Assembly: GCA_013289875.1 (NCBI GenBank)
Contig: JABCZC010000011.1
Location: 23,609-87,608, forward strand
DNA from: Acidobacteriota bacterium
Lineage (GTDB): Bacteria > Acidobacteriota > Terriglobia > Terriglobales > Acidobacteriaceae
DNA: 64,000 nucleotides
Reading direction: 5' to 3'
Shown in pieces: positions 35,306-42,873 of this stretch. A program made the position numbers and the translations under genes. The notes under the pieces were generated by a model. The model was not told where the DNA came from. It saw only the letters and a list, made by a program, of their open reading frames with translations, and made no database searches. Position 1 is the first letter of the stretch; each line of letters opens with the position of its first letter.

Positions 35306-35336
35306 AAGGCCCGGCTGCAAATGGCGGCCGGGCCTT
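35306..35336 (+). terminator. Strong stem-loop terminator without an upstream gene
   Basis: Ten-base-pair stem AAGGCCCGGC / GCCGGGCCTT, 11-base loop, followed by a T-rich stretch (TCTAGTCTCTATTTC). fabD upstream runs the other way, so what this terminates is unclear; a small RNA is possible. Confidence 0.65.
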
Positions 35337-35525
35337 CTAGTCTCTATTTCTATTATAGCGGGTTGGGGGAAATTCTCGGCCAAGGATTCTGAATGAACGT
35401 GGTCAAAATGGTGCCTCCTCTGCAACATCCCCTAGGCAGGAGCGTATGCGGTCACGCAGAAGACACTCATTTAGCGCGACCAAGTCTGGCTTTCTTGTCC
35501 GCAATTACAATCGGGATGGAGAAGC

Positions 35526-35978
35526 ATGATGTCACCGCTCAGTCGAACCGGGGTTTCCCTTGATGAGGACCTGCTAAGGGAGTTTGATCGGCTGATAACC
35601 AAGCGCGGCTATCAGAACCGCTCTGAGGCGATCCGCGACCTCATTCGTGAAGCTCTATTGACGGAGACTATCGATTCAAACAAGCCGGTGGTCGGCACGC
35701 TAACGCTGGTATACGACCATCATGTCCCGAATCTCTCGGAGAAGTTGACTGCGACTCAGCATTCCGCCGGCGCAACGGTACTGGCAGCAACACATGTCCA
35801 TCTGGACCACCACTACTGCCTGGAGGTCATCATCATGAAGGGGCGGAGCAAGGAGATCCAGGGAATCGCTGACCGCATGCTTGCGCTTCGCGGCGTGGAG
35901 CTGGGCAAGCTGGTCCTGACAAATTCGGGCAAAGAGCTCAAGACGGACAATCATAGCCAGCATAGCCACGCGCACTAG
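35526..35978 (+). CDS. nikR: Nickel-responsive regulator NikR
   Basis: A 150-residue ribbon-helix-helix repressor. Residues 1-50 form the DNA-binding domain (RTGVSLDEDLLREFDRLITK, RSEAIRDLIREAL). The ACT-like domain carries all four high-affinity nickel ligands in the E. coli spacing: His in TATQHSAG, His-x-His in THVHLDHH and Cys in HYCLEVI, matching H76, H87, H89, C95. The His-rich C-terminal tail (HSQHSHAH) may be an extra metal site. GGAG precedes the ATG. It converges with, and overlaps by four bases, the TonB-receptor gene, which may be part of its regulon; no convincing NikR box was found. Confidence 0.95.
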   Translation: MMSPLSRTGVSLDEDLLREFDRLITKRGYQNRSEAIRDLIREALLTETIDSNKPVVGTLTLVYDHHVPNLSEKLTATQHSAGATVLAATHVHLDHHYCLEVIIMKGRSKEIQGIADRMLALRGVELGKLVLTNSGKELKTDNHSQHSHAH

Positions 35979-38900
35979 AAGTTGAACTTTGCTACGAGTT
36001 GCATCAGGCGAGGAGCCGCAGCGCTGACGATGTGGCCGAAGTTGGGGTCTTCGACCTGCCCGTCGACCGCTGCGGGACCGTAAAACTGTGTGTGGTTGAA
36101 GGCATTGAAGGCCTCAGCGCGAAATTCGAGGGACCTCGATTCGGTCAGACGCACATTCTTTTGCAGGGTTATATCGAAGTTATTAATCCCTGGTCCGTAG
36201 AAGATACGGCGTTTGGCATTGCCCAATTGACCGAGATTCTCTTCCGGGAACAACGAGGTATTGAAGGCCGGTTTTCCGTTACGGCCGTTCGTATTGATTT
36301 TGAGCGGCCCGGGCAGATATTGCGGAGTATCGAGCAGGTAGTTATTCACGCCGTTGCCCAGAGTACCCAGCAGGGAATTGTCGGAATTGTCATAAAGTGT
36401 GACAGGAAAGCCGGTGGCGAAGCGTGTTGTTCCGGAGAAAGTCCAATCGGTGGTCAGGCGATTGGTCCTCTGGAACATTTTCTCGACGGGTAGAGCGAGT
36501 GTGTAACTGGCAATGAATGTATGCTTCTGATCCCATGCCGAGATTGTTCGGCTCTGTCTCGGGTTGATCGGGTTGAGTTGCTCACCTATGTTGGAGCCCT
36601 GATCGATGGACTTCGCGTAGGCGTAGCTCAGCAGGAACTGTGAGACGTTGTGACGATAACGCAGGGTGGTTTCGAGGGCGTTGTAGTTGGAGTTGGCCAT
36701 CGATCTGTCCTCAGTGTTTTCGCCGTAGTTTTCGCCTGTCCCGACAAGTGGGCCGTAGTTGTTTTGTCCGCTGCGGGTCCCGTTGATGGTTTGGCCGGCG
36801 CTGTTGGTATAGGTGTTGTCTTCACCGAAGGGGCCGCAGCCTGGCAAGCTGAGGCACAGTGCAGGGTTGCTGAGATTCACCGAAGCAACTGCGAGAATGC
36901 GGTGCCCCTGGTTGCCCACATAGCTCACGGTCAGCACTGTGCTCGAGGTGATTTGCCGCTGAATCGAGAACATATAGTTGTCGATGTAAGGCACGCGATT
37001 GCGGTAATAGAAGAACGGGTCTGCAGCGAGGGGCGCGAAATTGGCCCAGTTAATAGATCTGTCCGGACTGGACGCGGAGACATTGTGTGGAGGAAAGGCA
37101 AATGGGAATCGCTGTCCGTTATTGACACCGCTGGCGGCCGTAATGAACGGCGTTGCGAATAGCGGGGGCGCCGGGCTCAGGTAGTTGTATCCAAAGGGCG
37201 GCACGGAGTACATGATGCCTGCCAGTAATCCCGGAAACTCGGTGTAAAAGATGCCGTAGCTGGCTCGAATGCTGCTCTGGCCGCAGCTTCCGAAGATCCT
37301 GCTCAGGAACCGCTGGTCGAAGTGCGGCGCATAGGCGAACCCGATTCTCGGGGCGAAGTTTTTGTAGTCGGTGGGCGCGAGCGTTTTTGGAATTCCAGGA
37401 TCGCCGGCGACCAGCAGGCCGGGAAGCGCTCCGGGATATAGCGTGGATTTTGCTCCGGGCACCCATGTCTGTATCTGGTTGTACTTCTCCCAGAAGGGCA
37501 TGATCACATCCCAGCGCAGGCCGGCGTTGATGGTGAGATCGGGCCGCGCTCGCCAGCTGTCCTGGCCGTAAAGACCCCAATAGCGGTTTCGCAGATAGAA
37601 AGGCTGACCGGAAGACTGCGTGTAGTTGCTCGGGACGCCGATCAGGAGGTCGGCATACGGATCACCAGTCTCGGTGCCGTCAATATTGAAGGTCCCGTTG
37701 AAGGTTGCGTTCGGATGCTCATTGACCTGATCGATATGGAATTGGCCGCCAATCTTCAGAGTGTGCGCGCCGATGACCCTCGAGAGCCCGTCGCTCACAT
37801 AGTACGTATTGTTGATCTGTGTTCCGTTCGTGATGGGGACACCCATGACGAAAGTGGGGAAAGTCACGTTCTCCACGCCTTCAAACTGCGGCGCCTGCAC
37901 AAAGATTCCCGGGGTTCCGGCACCTGTAACAAAGCCCTGGGATGCCAGACTCACGCCGAGTCCGCCCTTCGGCTGCCCGATGATGTTGGCATTGCGCAGG
38001 TATCCGAAATGAAGCTCGTTGACGGTGTTGGATCCGATCAGCTTGTTATCGCTTAGCGACAGCAGTTGCGCACGCCCGATAAACAGCGCATCGAAGCCGG
38101 GGATGCTCGCCCCGGCGACCGAGCCCGGATACGGATTGTCGAGATCATAGTCATCGATGAAGTAGTAGCCGGAGATCTGCCCCATCCGCGTGTTGGCATC
38201 GATACGCACCGATCCCTTATTGTCTCGGACCGTCTGCGCAAATGTAGATGTCGAGTACTGGCTTGCGCTGACGTTGGGAGATGGAATGTACTGCAACAGA
38301 TTTTTTCCCGGAGCCGACCACGCGCTCTGCGGGATGGTTCCATTGGGAAATACGCTGGAGTAGGGCTCTCCCGACCTGACAGCATAGCCAAGCTCCTGCG
38401 TGAGCAGAGATGCGAAATAAGGACCGCCGACTGAGCCGGTAAGGTCATTGAAGATTCCATTCCGCTGGGCGACAGTCGGCACCGAGATGTAGCCGGTGGA
38501 TACACCCTGGGTCGTTCCCGTTCCCTGATAGTCGGTAAAGAAGAAGACTTTGTCGCGCCGCACCGGGCCGCCGATCGGGCCGCCAATGGTGCCGCCAAAC
38601 TGATTCTGCTTGAATGTCGACCGGGTCGGATCGAAGTATCCTCTGGCATCCAGATTGGTGTTGCGGAAGAACTCAAAGGCCCCACCGTGGAAGGCGTTGG
38701 TTCCCGATTTGCTGACGACGGTGACTACACCGCCGTTGTAGTTCCCGTACTCGGGATCGAAGTTGTTGGTCAGCACCCGAAACTCTTCAATCGAATCGAG
38801 GTTCGGAATGATGGAGGCGCCGCCATTCATGTGCTCCTGCACATCGATTCCGTTGACCAGGAAGCCGTTCGACGATTCGCGCTGTCCATTGATCGACAGG

Positions 38901-39517
38901 TTGCCGGGATTCAGATCCCCGGAGGGATCGAGACTCCCGGTCACGCCTGCCATGATGACGGAGCTTGGCAACAGCGTCGAGATAGGGGCCACTCCTGGCT
39001 GGATTGCCAGGAGATCGGTGTAACTCCTTCCGTTCAAGGGGAGCGAGGTCATCTGCACGCTGGACACGACCTCGCCGATATGGGTGGTGGCGGTCTCCAC
39101 CTGTACCCCACTGCTACTGGTGACAATCACATCCTCCGACTGCGTGCCGACCACAAGGGCGGCATCCACTCGCAGGGCGGAATCCGTGTCGACGGTCAGG
39201 TTTGTCTTTCGTTGGGTTGCGAAGCCAGGAGCTGAAATGGTGAGTTCGTAGTGACCGACCGGAAGGTTCGGGAAGGAATAAGATCCTTGCTTGTCCGAGA
39301 TGGCTCGATAGATTGACTGCTGGCTCATGTTGAGCAGCTTGAGCGCGGCCCCCGGGATCACCGCTCCGGTGGGGTCGGTGACCGTCCCGGAGATACTGCC
39401 GCCGGTGGAGGCGCGCGACGGCAAGGCTGCGAGCAGGCAGCATACGATTGTCAAACACAAGAGGTTCTTTCGGGCGAGGCCAGAGAAAGAAGGCGTTGGT
39501 GATGACACGTTTTGCAT
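35975..39517 (-). CDS. Oar-like TonB-dependent receptor with carboxypeptidase-regulatory domain
   Basis: An 1180-residue outer-membrane protein. After a signal peptide (LLCLTIVCCLLAALPSRAS), a carboxypeptidase-regulatory-like module (residues 40-120, GGSISGTVTDPTGAVIPGAA) leads to the plug domain (TSLPLNGRSYTDLLAIQPGV) and a large beta-barrel ending in the aromatic outer-membrane signal LMQLVAKFNF. The ATG at 39517 is preferred because the signal peptide begins soon after; an ATG at 39586 would add 23 polar residues. These receptors are abundant in Acidobacteria and their ligands unknown; the convergent nikR gene makes a metal or metal-chelate cargo possible. Confidence 0.85.
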   Translation of the reverse strand: MQNVSSPTPSFSGLARKNLLCLTIVCCLLAALPSRASTGGSISGTVTDPTGAVIPGAALKLLNMSQQSIYRAISDKQGSYSFPNLPVGHYELTISAPGFATQRKTNLTVDTDSALRVDAALVVGTQSEDVIVTSSSGVQVETATTHIGEVVSSVQMTSLPLNGRSYTDLLAIQPGVAPISTLLPSSVIMAGVTGSLDPSGDLNPGNLSINGQRESSNGFLVNGIDVQEHMNGGASIIPNLDSIEEFRVLTNNFDPEYGNYNGGVVTVVSKSGTNAFHGGAFEFFRNTNLDARGYFDPTRSTFKQNQFGGTIGGPIGGPVRRDKVFFFTDYQGTGTTQGVSTGYISVPTVAQRNGIFNDLTGSVGGPYFASLLTQELGYAVRSGEPYSSVFPNGTIPQSAWSAPGKNLLQYIPSPNVSASQYSTSTFAQTVRDNKGSVRIDANTRMGQISGYYFIDDYDLDNPYPGSVAGASIPGFDALFIGRAQLLSLSDNKLIGSNTVNELHFGYLRNANIIGQPKGGLGVSLASQGFVTGAGTPGIFVQAPQFEGVENVTFPTFVMGVPITNGTQINNTYYVSDGLSRVIGAHTLKIGGQFHIDQVNEHPNATFNGTFNIDGTETGDPYADLLIGVPSNYTQSSGQPFYLRNRYWGLYGQDSWRARPDLTINAGLRWDVIMPFWEKYNQIQTWVPGAKSTLYPGALPGLLVAGDPGIPKTLAPTDYKNFAPRIGFAYAPHFDQRFLSRIFGSCGQSSIRASYGIFYTEFPGLLAGIMYSVPPFGYNYLSPAPPLFATPFITAASGVNNGQRFPFAFPPHNVSASSPDRSINWANFAPLAADPFFYYRNRVPYIDNYMFSIQRQITSSTVLTVSYVGNQGHRILAVASVNLSNPALCLSLPGCGPFGEDNTYTNSAGQTINGTRSGQNNYGPLVGTGENYGENTEDRSMANSNYNALETTLRYRHNVSQFLLSYAYAKSIDQGSNIGEQLNPINPRQSRTISAWDQKHTFIASYTLALPVEKMFQRTNRLTTDWTFSGTTRFATGFPVTLYDNSDNSLLGTLGNGVNNYLLDTPQYLPGPLKINTNGRNGKPAFNTSLFPEENLGQLGNAKRRIFYGPGINNFDITLQKNVRLTESRSLEFRAEAFNAFNHTQFYGPAAVDGQVEDPNFGHIVSAAAPRLMQLVAKFNF

Positions 39518-40050
39518 ATTCGTGTTACTGCGTGGCGATAAGCTTTCCTCGTGGACCCCTCTGGTGCGATATCCAGAGTAGTACACATCTCCAATACGTG
39601 CTACGGCCGGATTTGGATTTCCCTAATTGTCTTGTCAGTGGCGCGGGCGCTTATTCGGATGTTCCCCATTTTGGAAAGGGTGTCCCTCTACCTATCCCCA
39701 CCCCTCACCTGTTCTTGGTACCGATTCTGTAACACTTGATATGAATGGGTTTAGCGCGGATCGGATCTCGTAGGGGTCTAGCCGAGTGTTTGCGAACAGA
39801 GGCATTGGTTCAGCCGACCATATCCCACTGGCTTTTCTGTTCCAGAGCCTGAGATCACGCGCAGTTGGGCCTCAGGACAGGAATTGATGCGAATCAGCAG
39901 AAGCATATTCTAAGAGATGCACTTTTGCGGGGAGGAAGGCGCGTCGATTCCGAGCGAGCGAAGCGGCCCGTGTGAATTCCAATTGGTGCAGTGATGTTTT
40001 GGTGGCAGGATAGCTGGTTGGGAAAAGCGAACTAGGTTGCTCGGGTTGAC
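39518..40050. other. 533-base divergent gap with a repeat copy
   Basis: Holds the leader and presumably the promoter of the TonB-receptor gene and, on the other side, the start region of the outer-membrane protein gene. The only structure seen is repeat copy B at 39692-39753. No gene was recognised. Confidence 0.45.
39692..39753 (+). repeat. Dispersed intergenic repeat, copy B
   Basis: C-rich lead, TACCGATTCTGTAA (39719-39732, identical to copy A), then TTGATATGAATGGGTTTA. Same orientation as copy A at 35051-35110. Confidence 0.65.
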
Positions 40051-40725
40051 ATGAATGCCACCCCACAACTCGCATTACTGGCATCGTTGGTGCTGGTAAG
40101 TTGCGCAGCGCGCGGCCAGGCAACGCCGGGTGGCGCATCCATCAAGACGGCTACCGTATCCGCGCAGCCCTGGGAATACAATCTGACGATCGATGGATAC
40201 ATCGTGCCGGACGCGACGTCCTACATCAATCCGGTCTTCACAGCAGACCACAATTGGCTGCATCTGGAGGCGCGCTACAACTATGAGAATCTGCGGACAG
40301 GCTCGTTGTGGGTGGGGTACAACCTCGGCCGCGGCGATGTCGACGAAGGCGACAAGTGGGAGTTCGACATTACGCCGATGATCGGTGGCGTTTTCGGACG
40401 AACCAACGGCATTGCACCCGGCTGCGAAGTATCGCTGAACTACAGGAAAAAGTTCGAGGCCTCGATTAACAATGAGTATGTCTTCGATACCACGAGCAAA
40501 TCGGGGAACTTTTACTACGCCTGGCCACAACTCACGTATTCGCCGGTGAAATGGCTGCAAGTGGGTGGAGTGGCGCAACATACCGTGGCCTACCACACAC
40601 CGCTGAGCATCCAGCGGGGATTCCTGGTGGGCTTCTCACACAAAAAGTGGGAATTTGTCACCTATGTGCTCAACCCCGGATTTGCGGGCACTACAGTAGT
40701 GCTCGAGTCCGGAGTGAGTTTTTGA
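40051..40725 (+). CDS. Outer-membrane beta-barrel-like protein
   Basis: A 224-residue exported protein. The N-terminus (LALLASLVLVSCAARG) is a signal peptide with a possible lipobox (LVSC), so it may be a lipoprotein. The mature part has alternating amphipathic strands (NWLHLEARYNYENLRTGSLW, WEFDITPMIGGVFG, SGNFYYAWPQLTYSPVKWLQ) and ends with aromatic-rich strands, consistent with a small barrel. I know no family for it. It converges with the GH127-like gene. The ATG at 40051 is the first start before the signal peptide. Confidence 0.7.
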   Translation: MNATPQLALLASLVLVSCAARGQATPGGASIKTATVSAQPWEYNLTIDGYIVPDATSYINPVFTADHNWLHLEARYNYENLRTGSLWVGYNLGRGDVDEGDKWEFDITPMIGGVFGRTNGIAPGCEVSLNYRKKFEASINNEYVFDTTSKSGNFYYAWPQLTYSPVKWLQVGGVAQHTVAYHTPLSIQRGFLVGFSHKKWEFVTYVLNPGFAGTTVVLESGVSF

Positions 40726-40762
40726 TCTTGCTCCGTGTCTAACTGACTCTTGCGAGCGCGGT

Positions 40763-42610
40763 TCAACTTACGGTCAGATAGGTCGCATAGCGCTCGTCGG
40801 TGATGGACGTGAAGGGCAGCAGCGTCAACGAACCGGATGCGGTCTCGGCCTGCCAGGCTGGCCGCCCGTTGACGGGAGTGGCGGCGAGGAGCTGCTGGCG
40901 GGTCATCTTCGGGGTTTGTTCGGTGATGGCGAAGAGAACGAGCGGTCCGCGCATCAGAGCGATGGTTTCCGGGTGCTCGGTGTCGATGGCTTCGAGGCGC
41001 ATCGGCATAGGAAGTTCGAGATCAATACGGTCACCGTCCTTCCAGCGGCGGCGGAGGGTGGCGAATCCGGTGGTCACCGGAGCGGAGACGGGAGCGCCGT
41101 TGACGCGGATAACGGCAGCCGATCCGGAATCGGATGCCCAGGCGGGGATGCGCAGACGCATCGCGAAGTCGCTGGGACGCGAGGAGCGGAGGGTCATCGC
41201 AATTCGGCCTCCGATGGGATAGTCGCCGGACTGGGTGAGCGAAAGCTGCGCGCCGTCCGTGGCGGTCCACTTGAGCGTGGAGGGCAGATAAAGGTTGACA
41301 TAGATGCCGGCGGGGTCGCGGAAGTAAGTGAGGATGCGGTAATCGGCGGCGACCTGCGGCAACGTACCAGAGCAGCATGGCCACCGGTCCGGATGGTAAA
41401 ACTTGCTGCCGGAGAAGTTGTAATCGGAGTAATAAAAGGCGTGGCCGTCGGGCTCAAGGCGCTTTGCGCCGAGCACTGTATTGTAGAGGACGCGCTCCAT
41501 GCTGTCTCCGTAGCGGCCGTTGGCGGTGGCGCGCAGCAGGTAGCGCGTGAGCTTGAAATGGGAGTAGCTGCCGCAGGGGGTCTCGAAGCTGCTGTGCGTA
41601 CCGGTGAGGCTGGCATACATCTTGCCGCTGCCGGGTGCGGAGAAGCTTTCGTTTGGTCCCCAGCCGCCAGTGGCGAAGCTCTGGGTGGTGAGGATCATGT
41701 CGAAGGCATTACTGGCGGCGCGCAGGTGCTTCTGGCTGCCGTCAGTGATGTAAGCCTGCATGGCGGAGCTGAGGGAATTGCAAAAGCTGTAGGCGTGATG
41801 GCCGTCGAGGACGTTCTTGTTCTCGGAGAGCGGATCGAACCAGGTCCGGTCCAGGAGATATCGGGGCGCCATCTGGTGATAGCGCTCGCCCGCGCCGCGC
41901 TGCCACGCGAGGTAGAGATTCTCGGGCATGGTGTAGGACTCGTCCCAGGTGTAGTCGTCGGCGGTGTTGTCTCCCACCGAAGCGCGCCAGCGCCGCTGCA
42001 CGTCATCACGGTCGAGGGCGGTGGGCGGAAGGTGCGGCTGGGCGGCGTCGGTGGTACGGTCGAGCAAAGAAAAGGCCTGCGGAGAATTGGCGAACTGGTG
42101 CGCGTCGATCAGGCCGATGACCATCTTGTCGTAGTCGTAGGCGGGAAAGCGGAAGTTGGTGTAGAACTTGCCGGAAATTGCGGGCGAATAGAGGTCAAGC
42201 AGGGTCTGAAGCTTGGCACGGGTGCGAGGATCGCCGTTGACGGCGTAGCCGCGGGAGAGGGCGGAGATCCACTGGCCGAAGCAATGGGCGGGAGCGAAGC
42301 CGTGGCCTCCCCCTTCGGTTTTGACGAGGGCCAGCTCGTCGTACCAGCCACCCATATCGGGACCGGGCGCAGGGAGGCCGGCACGGATGCGCCACGGCTT
42401 GAGGAGGCTGTCGTCGTTGAGGCCGAGTAGCACGGACTGGGTCTGCTCGAACTGGGTCTGGGCAAGGCCGGGCGCGAGGTCGACATCTCCGTAGCCGAAT
42501 TCGCTCAGAGGGGGCGGGACTGCTTCAGTGCCGGCGAAAAGCGAAGGGCGCGAGGAAAGTGCTGCAGCGGCGAGGCCGGCGGTCAGCAGAAAAGAGCGGC
42601 GCGAGGGCAT
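40763..42610 (-). CDS. Tat-exported GH127/DUF1680-type glycoside hydrolase
   Basis: A 615-residue enzyme of the beta-L-arabinofuranosidase superfamily. The twin-arginine signal SRRSFLLTAGLAAAALSS predicts folded export. The alpha-toroid catalytic domain (50-440) carries the zinc and catalytic cysteines: FETPCGSYSHFKLTRYLL and WPCCSGTLPQV. In known members the metal-binding Glu is two residues before the Cys (E-x-C); here it reads E-T-P-C, one residue longer. The C-terminal part (450-615) is the usual beta-sandwich. Substrate is probably an arabinose-bearing plant polysaccharide or related beta-linked sugar. Confidence 0.85.
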   Translation of the reverse strand: MPSRRSFLLTAGLAAAALSSRPSLFAGTEAVPPPLSEFGYGDVDLAPGLAQTQFEQTQSVLLGLNDDSLLKPWRIRAGLPAPGPDMGGWYDELALVKTEGGGHGFAPAHCFGQWISALSRGYAVNGDPRTRAKLQTLLDLYSPAISGKFYTNFRFPAYDYDKMVIGLIDAHQFANSPQAFSLLDRTTDAAQPHLPPTALDRDDVQRRWRASVGDNTADDYTWDESYTMPENLYLAWQRGAGERYHQMAPRYLLDRTWFDPLSENKNVLDGHHAYSFCNSLSSAMQAYITDGSQKHLRAASNAFDMILTTQSFATGGWGPNESFSAPGSGKMYASLTGTHSSFETPCGSYSHFKLTRYLLRATANGRYGDSMERVLYNTVLGAKRLEPDGHAFYYSDYNFSGSKFYHPDRWPCCSGTLPQVAADYRILTYFRDPAGIYVNLYLPSTLKWTATDGAQLSLTQSGDYPIGGRIAMTLRSSRPSDFAMRLRIPAWASDSGSAAVIRVNGAPVSAPVTTGFATLRRRWKDGDRIDLELPMPMRLEAIDTEHPETIALMRGPLVLFAITEQTPKMTRQQLLAATPVNGRPAWQAETASGSLTLLPFTSITDERYATYLTVS

Positions 42611-42679
42611 CGGGTTCTCCCATAGTCAATGGTATGCCCGTGAAGGTTTCGCAGGAAAGTTATAGAAGAACCATTCGCC

Positions 42680-42754
42680 CAGAAATTTTTCAGCTTAGTT
42701 GCCGCGGGTGAGTTCCTCTGGATTCTTCGTCGCGTCACTGCTCAGAGTGACGTC
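42680..42754. repeat. Interspersed repeat, copy 1
   Basis: A unit of about 75 bases ending CTCAGAGTGACGTC and containing TCTGGATTCTTCGTCGCGT. A second similar copy lies at 42787-42862. Confidence 0.7.
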
Positions 42755-42786
42755 CTAACCAGTTGGATCCAAGAGGGCATTCGTGC

Positions 42787-42862
42787 CGGAAATCTTTTGG
42801 GTTAATTGCCGACACTGAGGTTCGTCTGGATTCTTCGTCGCGTTGCTCCTCAGAATGACGTC
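42787..42862. repeat. Interspersed repeat, copy 2
   Basis: Same orientation and order as copy 1 (GAAAT ... TTGCCG ... TCTGGATTCTTCGTCGCGT ... CTCAGAATGACGTC). Its reverse complement gives the well-known false 'HSEEQRDEES' peptide, a sign of a widespread bacterial intergenic repeat rather than a gene. Confidence 0.7.
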
Positions 42863-42873
42863 GTCTTCGCTTT

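Larger units (their letters stand above)
34975..35525. other. 551-base gap with repeat units and a terminator
   Basis: No protein gene recognised. The gap holds a C-rich tract (35048-35064), one copy of a dispersed repeat (35051-35110), related short units at 35163-35181, 35230-35251 and 35259-35283, and a strong hairpin at 35306-35336. The arrangement, units followed by a terminator with no ORF, would also suit a small RNA gene. The last 180 bases lead into nikR. Confidence 0.5.

Noticed and set aside
35453..35492. Possible NikR box (GTATGC ... TCAT) upstream of nikR
   Set aside because: The half-sites are imperfect and the spacing is one base off the GTATGA-N16-TCATAC consensus.
40916..42430. 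Long plus-strand open frame (504 codons)
   Set aside because: Antisense to the GH127-like gene; arises from high-GC codon use. No ribosome-binding site and no family motifs.
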